NCBI GenBank assembly: GCA_004151065.3 | Contig: NWUY0300026227.1 | Coordinates: 16,879 to 42,749 of the forward strand | Reading direction: 5' to 3' | Length of the DNA: 25,871 nt | From: Larix sibirica | Lineage: Eukaryota; Streptophyta; Pinopsida; Pinales; Pinaceae | Shown: piece by piece, positions 11,549 to 20,569 of the stretch | Layout: each line of letters starts with the position of its first letter | Position numbering within the stretch: position 1 is the first letter of the stretch | Translations under genes and position numbers: made by a program | Notes under the pieces: generated by a model | Database searches by the model: none | Told to the model about the DNA's origin: nothing | What the model saw: the letters and a program-made list of their open reading frames with translations, nothing else

Positions 11549-12750
11549 GGGGGTGAAGAATCTATTCTAGTTAGCTCATGCATTGGCCTTAAAGAGTTTG
11601 TGGAGAAGGTTGTTTGGACAAGATTTATGGTGTGATGTACTTAAAGACAAGTACCTGAAGAATATTTATGTTTCGGAATGGCTTAGAGGTTTGAAAAGAA
11701 ATTATTGTTCAGTCTCTAATATTTGGAGAGGATTACTTGACACTTTTCCTTATTTGAGCAACTAGTGTGCATGGAAGATTGGTAGGGGTGATGAGGTCAA
11801 AATCGAGCTCGATCCATTTATTAGAAATAATGAGTATTTTAAACTCTCGTCTTCTATCATCACAGCTCTCAGGTCTTTTGGAATTTATTATCTGTCCCAA
11901 ATTAGAAACTGTGTGAATGGTTCTAGAGAATACTATTGGCTTCTATCTAAAGATCTCAGTTTAGTAGGACAGCTCTCCGAAGAATGGGATAACATTGTCA
12001 AAGGTTTATATCATAATGGCATTGGACTGTCGGATGACGACGACTCCATTGTTTGGTCTTGGTTTTGGAACACAGCAATGGGACAGGTTACTGCCAAGGT
12101 GACATATGAGGCCATTGTTCTCATATCAGATGAATTACACGAAAAATGGTGGTATAAACACCTTTGGAAAGGAATTGCGCCTTCAAAGATTCTTTGAAAC
12201 TTTTTTGTTAGCTAGTCTTTGAAAAAAAGTTATGATAATTTGATCAAAAGAAGAGGATATGGTCCTTATTTATGCTCTCTATTTTGTAGGGGAGGAATCG
12301 ATTGAACATTTACTCCTTTTCTGTGCATTCTCTCAACAAGTGTGGAAGGAAGTTTCTTTCTTGATAAAGACTTCTAAAAAATGGGTAGGTAACAATCTCC
12401 TTCATTGTTTTGAGAACTGGGTTACAGTTATAGTGCTTTTAATCATTTACCTCTTTTTGTAATTTGGGTGTTGTTATCTTTTAATGTACAGCCAAATGTA
12501 TTCAGGGTCTGTTCTAAAATTGTTGGATTATTTAATGAATTTTAAAGTGAAAAGGCTAACAAGGTATAAAACATCATTGCTCCATTATTACTTACAACTT
12601 ATCTTATTGGTTTTTTTAATGGAGCAGCCCCAAATAGATCAATGTGGTACACGGATGGTGATTAAGTTGAGTAATGATTATTATTATCAACTCGATGGAT
12701 GTAAGATCTTGCACTAATACGAGATCCGAGCTATTAGCTCTTTAGGGTTT

Positions 12751-12840
12751 ACTTTTCTTTGCTTACTCAAAAGCATTTCTTTCATTACAGGTAATTACTT
12801 TTCTTTGTTTACTCAAAAGCATTTCTTTCATTACAGGTGA
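12751..12840 (+). repeat. 46-bp tandem duplication in the LINE RNase H region
   Basis: The unit starting 'acttttctttg' occurs at 12751 and 12797 with a single c/t difference over most of its length. It interrupts the RNase H reading frame just before 'VIGDSSGIIDL'. Confidence 0.85.
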
Positions 12841-12887
12841 TTGGTGACTCTAGTGGCATTATTGATTTGGTAATTGGGCGTGCTAAC

Positions 12888-12972
12888 TTACAAGTGAATA
12901 GTCTGGACTATTGGAAAAACAAGTGTTAATTTACAAGTGAATATTCTGGACTACTCTAGACTACTGGAAAAA
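12888..12972 (+). repeat. 43-bp tandem duplication in the LINE RNase H region
   Basis: 'ttacaagtgaata' begins at 12888 and at 12931, and both copies are followed by 'tctggacta' and 'ttggaaaaac' or 'ctggaaaaac'. The second copy also contains a smaller internal duplication ('ctctagacta'). Confidence 0.8.
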
Positions 12973-13149
12973 CAACAAGAGAGATCTACAATCAAATTTT
13001 GATTATTTGTCCTTTGCACATATTTATAGACAGTTCAACTCATTGGCAGACCATCTATCAATACAGACAATTAGAGTAGGTGAAGGTGTTATTTTCTTTG
13101 AGGAGCTAGAGGATCATAGTGTGGTTTCTGCAGGAAAAATCCAGGCATA

Positions 13150-13227
13150 TTAAGTCTCTTCTTAAGTCTCTTCTGGAATATATGGGTTACAAGCATATTA
13201 AGTATCTTCTGGAATATATGGGTTGCA
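13150..13227 (+). repeat. Nested 12-bp and 36-bp tandem duplications at the LINE stop
   Basis: 'taagtctcttct' is doubled around 13151-13174, and 'ttctggaatatatgggtt' occurs at 13171 and 13207 (period 36). They lie across and just after the end of the RNase H frame. Confidence 0.75.
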
Positions 13228-13502
13228 ACGAAACAAATTAACTTTTTGGTTTATTTTGGGACTCATATGCACCAAAAGCAATTTGACATACTCAATGCTG
13301 GGAATGTCGTATTTTATAGGCTTGTTGAAAGGAGAGATTATCCTGCCATATAGTGGAAGACCTGAATTGATAAAGGTTTTGTAAGGTACATTGACGATAC
13401 TGTTATCTTCGTGAATATCAAGATGTAACTTTTATATGGTGAAAAATTAATTAATTATATAATTTCAATAAATTATAATTTATAACTTACATCAAATTTA
13501 AT
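13228..13502 (+). other. Probable LINE 3' region and AT-rich spacer
   Basis: The sequence to about 13440 has moderate GC and is likely the LINE 3' untranslated part. From 13440 it becomes very AT-rich. No gene or clear poly(A) tail was identified. Confidence 0.35.
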
Positions 13503-13750
13503 AAAAAATTAATATCATTATTTTATTTATACAATACTTAACTATAGTACATATTTTTAATATTGTGATTCAAATATATATTTTACTTCCCCACATTTTG
13601 TGGATGGTAAAGATGGTAAAGAACTCAAAAAATTAGTATCATTATTCTATTTATACAATACTTAACTATAGTACATACTTTTAATATTGTGACTCAAACA
13701 TATATTTTACTTCCCCACATTTAGTGGATGGTAAAGATGGTAAAGAATTC
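13503..13750 (+). repeat. 124-bp tandem duplication
   Basis: The unit running from 'aaaaaattaatatcattatt' through 'ggtggatggtaaagatggtaaagaa' style sequence occurs twice, with 'aatatcatta' at 13511 and 'agtatcatta' at 13635. The two copies differ at only a few positions, so this duplication is younger than the surrounding decayed elements. The function is unknown. Confidence 0.85.
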
Positions 13751-13756
13751 AAGACT

Positions 13757-13835
13757 GGAACTCCTCACGTCCCAATACCTAGAGAATGTTAGCATGTCTT
13801 ACCAATTGAGCTAACCCTTGGGGCTAAACATATAT
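13757..13835 (-). mobile_element. tRNA-derived SINE-like fragment
   Basis: On the minus strand the segment reads like the 5' half of a tRNA. A 'gccccaagg' start is followed by 'ttagctcaattggtaagac', which fits an RNA polymerase III box A and D-arm. About 45 bases later 'gagttccagtc' is a weak box B. The anticodon and acceptor pairing are not tRNA-like, so it is more likely a SINE head than a working tRNA gene. It adjoins the 124-bp duplication, which may include SINE body sequence. Confidence 0.45.
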
Positions 13836-14168
13836 TTAACCTCACAATCATATTTCGAATATTAATCAAAATTTAGTTTATAAAAATTAAAGTACAAACC
13901 TTAAAGTGATTCAAAAATCGATAATTTGACCTTGCTGCATTTTGATTTTGATTAAAATATGGTTATGTTAACACGAATTTAAAAACAAGTTGTAAAACTT
14001 GATAAACGGTCTCATAGATATAGGCGAAAAATAACAACACTCAAACATATACCTATGTTCTTTTAAATTAAAAAATGATTTACAAATAAAATAAAACAAT
14101 GCATTTCATTGGTTAAAATTTGAAAATCGGGTACACCCCTAAACCAATCACCATATAACCACGACCTA
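13836..14168. other. AT-rich region downstream of the NLR gene
   Basis: This is the 3' flank of the minus-strand NLR gene. It is AT-rich, with no domain-bearing frame. It presumably contains the NLR 3' untranslated region, but no convincing poly(A) signal could be assigned. Confidence 0.4.
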
Positions 14169-16937
14169 TTAACTACTCTTAAATTTAATTTCAAGTGATG
14201 TCTTAATGGTGGGATTGTCCCACTGAATTGCATCCCACCATTCTCTATTATCACAGCTTATGCTCTCTAGACACTTTAGCTCATCCCATCTCCCACGCAT
14301 TCTCTTCAATCGCGGACACACCCTTACATCCAGAGTCTTGAGCATGGGCAACATTGACGCCCCCTCTCCCAACCCTCCACCTCCACTTGATGACGCCCCC
14401 TCTCCCAACCCTCCACCTCCACTTGCTGCTGCTCCTGCCCCTGCCACTGCCCCTGCCCCCACGCTCTCCAATGACCCTAACTTATCAAGCCAAAGCTCCT
14501 GTAGCTTTGGATAGCCCATCCCCAACTCCAACACCTCCAACTTATCGCAGTACTCTAACTGTAGCGTTCTCAAACATGGCAATTCATGCAACTCAGCGGG
14601 GAGCTCTTTCAATTGCTCACAAGACCAGAGCACAAGGCATGCTAGCTTTCGGAATTCATTAACCCAACTAGGCAGTCGCTCCACATCGCATCCCCAAAGC
14701 CAGAAATATTCCAGATCTTTCATCGCCTGCATATCCTGCGGAAGGTAATCTTGATTAGCACCACTACATTCCAGCCTTAGATACCTCATCTTCGACCAAT
14801 TTCCCATAACCCCTACCTTGATTGGCGATTTCATTCTCACCCCTAAAACCCTGAGGCGGCGCAAACTTTGCAGGTCCTTTAAAGAAGCATTCTTCCTTTC
14901 TGCATTCGCGTCCTCCTCGAAATCCAATGAAATGCTTGATTCCATTCTCAATCTTTCCAGTGAAACCAATTCCGAGATCCCACGCGGAAGATGGCTCAAC
15001 CCTTTGCATCCCACAATATCGAGGGCCCTCAGACGTTTGAGTTCACTTATCCTCTCAGGAAGGCACAGGAGCTGATCATTGAAATTAACGTTCAAGAACT
15101 GAAGCTCCTTCAGGTCGCCAATGGTTTCCGGCAACTCACAGATGGCCGTGGATTGTAGCTGGAGGGAAGCAAGATGCTTCAGATTTCCGAGACAAGGCGG
15201 CAGAGACTTTATGCCAGTCTCACTGAGATCGAGGACCTTCAGTGAGGTCAACTCTCTCATGAAGCTTCCAGGAACTTCTTTAATACCACAATTCCTGCTT
15301 AGCAGCAAAACTGAGAGGGACGAGCATGCGAAGGTTGTCGGCAGGGAGTCTAGATGATTATCCATGAGTGACATTCTTTCCCAGCCCTTGCCATCGACTT
15401 CCTCAACGGGAAAATCGTTGATGCCCTGCCCGGCTTTAAAAAAACACCTGTGCTCCTTCTCCGCAATCCTAATCGCCAGATCACGAAGCACATCGTGTAT
15501 TTTTACAGAGTAAATCCTTCCCACTTCATCAGTTTTTACCACCTCAATCAAACAACGATCTCGGAGGAAGTTGATAAAACTGTGCCCAGTGTCAGGCAAA
15601 TAGCTGTCTCCACTGCCTTTCACCAGACCTTCTGCAATCCAGTTGTCTATGACCTCTTCACAATTGATCGGACTGTCTTCAGGATAAGCTGCAAAAGATA
15701 GAAAACAAGTTTTCAAATAATCTTGCAGACCATTGTAACTCCATTGCAGACGTTGAAATAGCTTTTCCTCCACTTCATTGTGCATGCCATAAAATGTCTC
15801 GTCAATGCTTTGTATCTGATGTAAATCACTCTCCCACTCATGCCGATAAGTATGGTTTCTCATTGCAGCAGCAATTACGTTTATAGCCAGTGGCAGACCC
15901 TTGCATTCCCCTGCGATTTCCCTGGCAACGTCTGCTATTTCCTGTGGAACATTTCCATTTGGAAAAGCTCGCCTACAAAACAGCTGCCAGCCCTCCTCTT
16001 CCGACAGCGGTTTCACTTCTATTATCTCTCCCGCTTCCATTCCGGTACACACTTGTTTAATCCGAGTAGTCAAAACAATTTTAGAACCTTTGTCATTCAA
16101 TGGCACTCCTAAGCTGTGCAGCTCAAGAGTCTTCCACATATCATCCAGTATCATAAGAAACTTTTTATCTCCTAAATAAGAGTTCAGCCTATGTTTTTTC
16201 TCTTCCAAACTACTGGATCCATATGCAAAGTTACCTAAATTTAATCTCCTGGCAATGATATCTTGCAGATTTGAGATCTCACAATCTTTGGAGACGGTTA
16301 CCCAAATGATGAGATCAAATGAGTTGCGTACCTGGAGGCTGTTGTTGATGGTTTGAAGCAGCGAAGTCTTGCCGACTCCACCCATGCCGTGAACAGCAAT
16401 AATTCGAATGTTGGTATCTTCGGTTAAGCGCTGCTTAAGCTTCAACTGCGCAGATTGTATTGCATTTCCAACAAAATCGGGTCCGGGGATCTCAATCGGT
16501 ATCTGTGCGGCCGGAGCATGGTCCCCGTATTCCCCGCTTTGAGGAAAATCTGAGTGCCTCTCTGAGTGGAGTTGAGCGACAGTCAGTTTCCAATCTACGA
16601 TATCTTTGCTGATTGTGCATCGACAGAGGCAGTTGGGGCAGCAAATGAGGCAGTTTTTGGGTTGCTGGTATCGGTTGCGAATAGATTGCGAACTTCCGAT
16701 GGCATTATCCGCCCTATCGAGCCAAGCCTGCACTATTCTTTTAGCGGGTTTTTGCTCTTGAGCGAGCTCCGATTTTATATCATGTACTACATTGTCCAGA
16801 CGTTGAGCTTGAACTTCCATGTCGGCGACAGCTTGACGCAAACAAATGGCCGTTTTGACAACTTGAACAACTTTGTTCCAAAGGCCGCTCAAAACATTGG
16901 TCGCAACATTGATTGCAAATCCAGTAACTACTTCCAT
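14169..16937 (-). CDS. CC-NB-ARC-LRR (CNL) immune receptor, intact single exon
   Basis: This 922-residue protein has all parts of a plant intracellular resistance receptor, which senses pathogen effectors and triggers defence by nucleotide-dependent switching. The coiled-coil-type N-terminus (1-150) lacks a clear EDVID motif and carries the Cys-rich run CLICCPNCLCRC (96-107), as in RPS2/RPS5-like proteins. The NB-ARC has P-loop GMGGVGKTS (184-192), RNBS-A FDLIIWVTVSKD (207-218), kinase-2 LMILDDMW (261-268, with the CNL-type final Trp), GSKIVLTTR (284-292), GLPLA (347-351) and CFLSFAAYPED (411-421). The MHD position reads IHD (480-482). LRRs run from about 523 to 895, interrupted by a Gly/Ala/Ser tract (825-861). 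The start is the first Met after an upstream stop. No intron is needed. Ligand and pathogen cannot be told from sequence. Confidence 0.95.
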   Translation of the reverse strand: MEVVTGFAINVATNVLSGLWNKVVQVVKTAICLRQAVADMEVQAQRLDNVVHDIKSELAQEQKPAKRIVQAWLDRADNAIGSSQSIRNRYQQPKNCLICCPNCLCRCTISKDIVDWKLTVAQLHSERHSDFPQSGEYGDHAPAAQIPIEIPGPDFVGNAIQSAQLKLKQRLTEDTNIRIIAVHGMGGVGKTSLLQTINNSLQVRNSFDLIIWVTVSKDCEISNLQDIIARRLNLGNFAYGSSSLEEKKHRLNSYLGDKKFLMILDDMWKTLELHSLGVPLNDKGSKIVLTTRIKQVCTGMEAGEIIEVKPLSEEEGWQLFCRRAFPNGNVPQEIADVAREIAGECKGLPLAINVIAAAMRNHTYRHEWESDLHQIQSIDETFYGMHNEVEEKLFQRLQWSYNGLQDYLKTCFLSFAAYPEDSPINCEEVIDNWIAEGLVKGSGDSYLPDTGHSFINFLRDRCLIEVVKTDEVGRIYSVKIHDVLRDLAIRIAEKEHRCFFKAGQGINDFPVEEVDGKGWERMSLMDNHLDSLPTTFACSSLSVLLLSRNCGIKEVPGSFMRELTSLKVLDLSETGIKSLPPCLGNLKHLASLQLQSTAICELPETIGDLKELQFLNVNFNDQLLCLPERISELKRLRALDIVGCKGLSHLPRGISELVSLERLRMESSISLDFEEDANAERKNASLKDLQSLRRLRVLGVRMKSPIKVGVMGNWSKMRYLRLECSGANQDYLPQDMQAMKDLEYFWLWGCDVERLPSWVNEFRKLACLVLWSCEQLKELPAELHELPCLRTLQLEYCDKLEVLELGMGYPKLQELWLDKLGSLESVGAGAVAGAGAAASGGGGLGEGASSSGGGGLGEGASMLPMLKTLDVRVCPRLKRMRGRWDELKCLESISCDNREWWDAIQWDNPTIKTSLEIKFKSS
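14356..14427 (-). repeat. 36-bp in-frame tandem repeat inside the NLR LRR domain
   Basis: Two near-identical 36-bp units start at 14356 and 14392 on the plus strand and encode two copies of a 12-residue Gly-rich segment ('SGGGGLGEGAS' core). A further Ala/Gly-rich stretch lies beside them (14428-14465). The coding strand is G-rich, with runs such as GGGTTGGGAGAGGGGG, so replication slippage or G-quadruplex formation is plausible (inference). Confidence 0.9.
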
Positions 16938-16976
16938 TGGCTTTCACGAAAATTAGAGGGTGAATCCCAAATGAGA

Positions 16977-17140
16977 GGCGCAAGGCAAGATTAAGATTGC
17001 TCCAGTACACCACAAAATCACCAGCAAGATAAGGATTTCACTTCGCTCAACTTGGGCTGAGGCGCAAGGCTCTTCAGTAAAACCACACAATCACCAGCAA
17101 GATAAGATTTCGCATTGCTCAAATTGGGCTGACGCGCTGA
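16977..17140 (-). repeat. Tandem duplication in the NLR 5' leader (84-bp offset)
   Basis: Immediately upstream of the NLR start codon, 'ggcgcaaggc' occurs at 16977 and 17061. Both units contain 'aatcaccagcaagataag', a 'tcgc' spacer, 'tgctcaa' or 'cgctcaa', and 'ttgggctga'. The first unit has about 12 extra bases. The same single unit is recognisable next to the NLR pseudogene at about 23379-23465. It probably lies in the 5' untranslated or core promoter region. No clear TATA box was found. Confidence 0.8.
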
Positions 17141-17342
17141 ATGGATCAGATAGTATTAATTTATTTTCTGTTTCTGGTCGATTCCCGTATTCGACAGATG
17201 GAAGCAACCTGGCCTAAAATTAGACGGGTGCAAGCAAACATTTGTTCTTAGTATTTTACCGTTTGATGCTTTTCTTAGAATTTCAGTCTCAACGGACCCT
17301 TCAGTGCATCTTTTCAATGGTTACGTTTCGAACATTATTAGA

Positions 17343-17432
17343 GTCATTGGTGCTCGACAGCTAGAAAGCACTTGAGTCGGTGTATAAAGAAAGTCGGTCA
17401 TTGATGCTCGATAGCTAGAAAGCAACTTGAGT
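17343..17432. repeat. NLR-upstream minisatellite, two units
   Basis: Units beginning 'gtcattg.tgctcgayagct' start at 17343 and 17397 (period 54), each followed by 'agaaagca' and 'cttgagt'. The same unit occurs three times upstream of the NLR pseudogene (23598-23739) and once inverted near 23940. It marks homology of the two upstream regions. Confidence 0.8.
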
Positions 17433-17639
17433 GGGCATATACAGGACGTCGTTCGTGTTCAAACAGCTGGCAAAGTATTTGTACTGCAAAATGGCAGGGT
17501 CCAAATTGCATGTAATGTATCTGTCCTGCAACCGCATCAGTATCGCACAGATGGGAGCATGCTTTCGAACAAGTATTCCAGAGTAAATCGCAAGCAATCC
17601 CGGGTATAGTTGAAGATTTTTATTTTTTTTCATATAGGT

Positions 17640-17775
17640 AGAATAACCGGCTCTCTAGAGATAGCGAGAGCCGCTGAATATGCCGCTGAATATGAAGAGG
17701 TCTGGGGTCGATCCTTGGTGGGGACGGCCACAACCGATTGCCCCAACCACCTGGTCATAAGGGTGGCCCCATTAA
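17640..17775 (+). mobile_element. tRNA-derived SINE-like fragment
   Basis: The sequence around 17652-17690 looks like a decayed tRNA D-arm and anticodon region, followed by 'ggggtcgatcc' (17704-17714), a near match to the box B consensus. The usual SINE continuation 'ttggtggggacgg' comes next. A 12-bp unit 'ccgctgaatatg' is doubled just before box B. It is too disrupted to be a working tRNA gene. The identical segment at 20045-20180 belongs to the probable false duplication. Confidence 0.5.
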
Positions 17776-17920
17776 AATTGAAGTTATATGTGTAGGTTCA
17801 TGAAATTTTTTAATGTCATAAGCATCACACTACCATTCGATAATAAATACATCTTTATTATTTATTATTATGATGTTTATGTGTCTAATCTTTTTCCTTT
17901 TTTTCAAAGGAAAAAAAGTC

Positions 17921-18002
17921 GTATTTTTGTTGTTTCTTTGGAATTAAAATGGTACAATATTGTATTTTTGTTATTTCTTTGGAAATCAAAAAGTACAATA
18001 TT
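17921..18002. repeat. 41-bp tandem duplication, AT-rich
   Basis: 'gtatttttgtt' starts at 17921 and 17962, each copy running through 'tttctttgga' to 'gtacaatatt'. Just before it, 'tttttccttttttt' and 'caaaggaaaaaaa' form a short inverted repeat. The region probably lies in the 3' part of the neighbouring minus-strand LINE. Confidence 0.75.
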
Positions 18003-18164
18003 ATCTGAGAGAGTTGTTTAACTACCTGTTCATACATCCATACATAGCTTAAGAGTTGAGACATAATTACATAAAATGCTTAAAATAAAAATGACATTGA
18101 ACCCAACAAAGCAAGATACCATACTGGTCTTCACTTCCTATATAAGACTAAATGACATCCCACC

Positions 18165-18337
18165 CACTCTTCCCAATATAAGACTTCTGCTTCTCCATCG
18201 AGAGCAGTCTTTGATAATGCATCAGCTGCATCATTGTATTCCCTGTAGATATGATCTTCCCTATAGATATGATCGATGTAGATAATCGATGGAAAGATCA
18301 TAAAACCATGTCATCATCATTATAATTCTGTTACACC
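18165..18337 (-). pseudogene. LINE RNase H end (copy inside the duplicated block)
   Basis: On the minus strand this encodes 'HIYREYNDAADALSK', the C-terminal signature of a LINE-type RNase H, and 'LYWEEWVGC'. It is identical to 20570-20742 and is cut by the N at 18338. It is the same LINE end as the entry at 20570-21650. Confidence 0.75.
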
Positions 18338-18338
18338 N
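18338..18338. other. Single N at a contig-like junction
   Basis: One unknown base separates the two identical 2404-bp blocks. The left block ends in the RNase H region of a LINE and the right block begins in mid NB-ARC. A lone N exactly at the boundary of an exact duplication is best explained as a scaffolding join between overlapping contigs whose overlap was not merged. Confidence 0.9.
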
Positions 18339-19342
18339 GCTATTTCCTGTGGAACATTTCCATTTGGAAAAGCTCGCCTACAAAACAGCTGCCAGCCCTC
18401 CTCTTCCGACAGCGGTTTCACTTCTATTATCTCTCCCGCTTCCATTCCGGTACACACTTGTTTAATCCGAGTAGTCAAAACAATTTTAGAACCTTTGTCA
18501 TTCAATGGCACTCCTAAGCTGTGCAGCTCAAGAGTCTTCCACATATCATCCAGTATCATAAGAAACTTTTTATCTCCTAAATAAGAGTTCAGCCTATGTT
18601 TTTTCTCTTCCAAACTACTGGATCCATATGCAAAGTTACCTAAATTTAATCTCCTGGCAATGATATCTTGCAGATTTGAGATCTCACAATCTTTGGAGAC
18701 GGTTACCCAAATGATGAGATCAAATGAGTTGCGTACCTGGAGGCTGTTGTTGATGGTTTGAAGCAGCGAAGTCTTGCCGACTCCACCCATGCCGTGAACA
18801 GCAATAATTCGAATGTTGGTATCTTCGGTTAAGCGCTGCTTAAGCTTCAACTGCGCAGATTGTATTGCATTTCCAACAAAATCGGGTCCGGGGATCTCAA
18901 TCGGTATCTGTGCGGCCGGAGCATGGTCCCCGTATTCCCCGCTTTGAGGAAAATCTGAGTGCCTCTCTGAGTGGAGTTGAGCGACAGTCAGTTTCCAATC
19001 TACGATATCTTTGCTGATTGTGCATCGACAGAGGCAGTTGGGGCAGCAAATGAGGCAGTTTTTGGGTTGCTGGTATCGGTTGCGAATAGATTGCGAACTT
19101 CCGATGGCATTATCCGCCCTATCGAGCCAAGCCTGCACTATTCTTTTAGCGGGTTTTTGCTCTTGAGCGAGCTCCGATTTTATATCATGTACTACATTGT
19201 CCAGACGTTGAGCTTGAACTTCCATGTCGGCGACAGCTTGACGCAAACAAATGGCCGTTTTGACAACTTGAACAACTTTGTTCCAAAGGCCGCTCAAAAC
19301 ATTGGTCGCAACATTGATTGCAAATCCAGTAACTACTTCCAT
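18339..19342 (-). pseudogene. Apparent truncated NLR copy, likely assembly artefact
   Basis: The frame repeats residues 1-334 of the intact NLR exactly, then runs through the N into a few unrelated codons ('GVTEL') and stops. It contains the coiled coil, P-loop, kinase-2 and RNBS-C but no GLPL, MHD or LRR. If real it would be a recent partial duplicate encoding a CC plus partial NB protein. The exact identity, including noncoding DNA, and the junction N argue that it is the same locus assembled twice. It should not be counted as a second gene. Confidence 0.85.
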
Positions 19343-20044
19343 TGGCTTTCACGAAAATTAGAGGGTGAATCCCAAATGAGAGGCGCAAGGCAAGATTAAG
19401 ATTGCTCCAGTACACCACAAAATCACCAGCAAGATAAGGATTTCACTTCGCTCAACTTGGGCTGAGGCGCAAGGCTCTTCAGTAAAACCACACAATCACC
19501 AGCAAGATAAGATTTCGCATTGCTCAAATTGGGCTGACGCGCTGAATGGATCAGATAGTATTAATTTATTTTCTGTTTCTGGTCGATTCCCGTATTCGAC
19601 AGATGGAAGCAACCTGGCCTAAAATTAGACGGGTGCAAGCAAACATTTGTTCTTAGTATTTTACCGTTTGATGCTTTTCTTAGAATTTCAGTCTCAACGG
19701 ACCCTTCAGTGCATCTTTTCAATGGTTACGTTTCGAACATTATTAGAGTCATTGGTGCTCGACAGCTAGAAAGCACTTGAGTCGGTGTATAAAGAAAGTC
19801 GGTCATTGATGCTCGATAGCTAGAAAGCAACTTGAGTGGGCATATACAGGACGTCGTTCGTGTTCAAACAGCTGGCAAAGTATTTGTACTGCAAAATGGC
19901 AGGGTCCAAATTGCATGTAATGTATCTGTCCTGCAACCGCATCAGTATCGCACAGATGGGAGCATGCTTTCGAACAAGTATTCCAGAGTAAATCGCAAGC
20001 AATCCCGGGTATAGTTGAAGATTTTTATTTTTTTTCATATAGGT

Positions 20045-20180
20045 AGAATAACCGGCTCTCTAGAGATAGCGAGAGCCGCTGAATATGCCGCTGAATATGA
20101 AGAGGTCTGGGGTCGATCCTTGGTGGGGACGGCCACAACCGATTGCCCCAACCACCTGGTCATAAGGGTGGCCCCATTAA
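20045..20180 (+). mobile_element. SINE-like fragment, copy in the duplicated block
   Basis: Identical to 17640-17775, including the box B-like 'ggggtcgatcc' and the doubled 12-bp unit. It probably represents the same physical sequence. Confidence 0.45.
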
Positions 20181-20569
20181 AATTGAAGTTATATGTGTAG
20201 GTTCATGAAATTTTTTAATGTCATAAGCATCACACTACCATTCGATAATAAATACATCTTTATTATTTATTATTATGATGTTTATGTGTCTAATCTTTTT
20301 CCTTTTTTTCAAAGGAAAAAAAGTCGTATTTTTGTTGTTTCTTTGGAATTAAAATGGTACAATATTGTATTTTTGTTATTTCTTTGGAAATCAAAAAGTA
20401 CAATATTATCTGAGAGAGTTGTTTAACTACCTGTTCATACATCCATACATAGCTTAAGAGTTGAGACATAATTACATAAAATGCTTAAAATAAAAATGAC
20501 ATTGAACCCAACAAAGCAAGATACCATACTGGTCTTCACTTCCTATATAAGACTAAATGACATCCCACC

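Larger units (their letters stand above)
9340..13153 (+). pseudogene. L1-like LINE ORF2 relic: EN-RT-zinc knuckle-RNase H
   Basis: A single degenerate ORF2 can be followed through at least five frame breaks. At 9358-9756 lies the C-terminal part of an APE-type endonuclease; its final motif reads 'LSNH' where active enzymes have SDH. At 9799-10365 the pre-RT linker ends in 'KSPGIDGMTVEF' (10288-10332), an RT signature. Further RT blocks are 'KMDLVKACNKVNW' (about 10680) and 'GLRQGCLLSPLLF' (about 10855-10894), and the catalytic loop is 'FMDD' (10998-11009). The zf-RVT region spans about 11583-12360, with 'EHLLLFCAFSQQVWKEV'. An RNase H domain follows from about 12610, ending in 'AHIYRQFNSLADHLS' and a stop at 13153. 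L1-type plant LINEs with a terminal RNase H are known. The 5' end is truncated. Several short tandem duplications interrupt it. Confidence 0.85.
15934..18337. repeat. First copy of a 2404-bp exact duplication
   Basis: Every position from 15934 to 18337 recurs 2405 bases later (18339-20742). I saw no difference in the stretches compared, and all open frames in the two copies give identical proteins. The copy holds the NLR 5' half, its upstream region, a SINE-like fragment and the 3' end of a minus-strand LINE. It ends exactly at the single N at 18338. See the second copy for interpretation. Confidence 0.95.

Noticed and set aside
13757-13835. Functional tRNA gene
   Set aside because: Box A is good, but box B is weak and no complete cloverleaf or acceptor pairing could be drawn; a SINE head fits better.
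14260-14662. Pro-rich plus-strand frames resembling extensin-like proteins
   Set aside because: They are the complement of the Gly/Ala-rich LRR insertion of the NLR gene. The proline pattern is a by-product.
16566-16994. 142-residue plus-strand open frame, repeated at 18971-19399
   Set aside because: It is antisense to the coiled-coil part of the NLR, has no domain, and exists only because the opposite strand is coding. Its repetition comes from the duplicated block.
18339-19342. Second NLR gene encoding a CC plus partial NB protein
   Set aside because: It is identical to the intact gene down to noncoding bases and terminates at an N. An assembly duplication is more likely than a real truncated paralogue.
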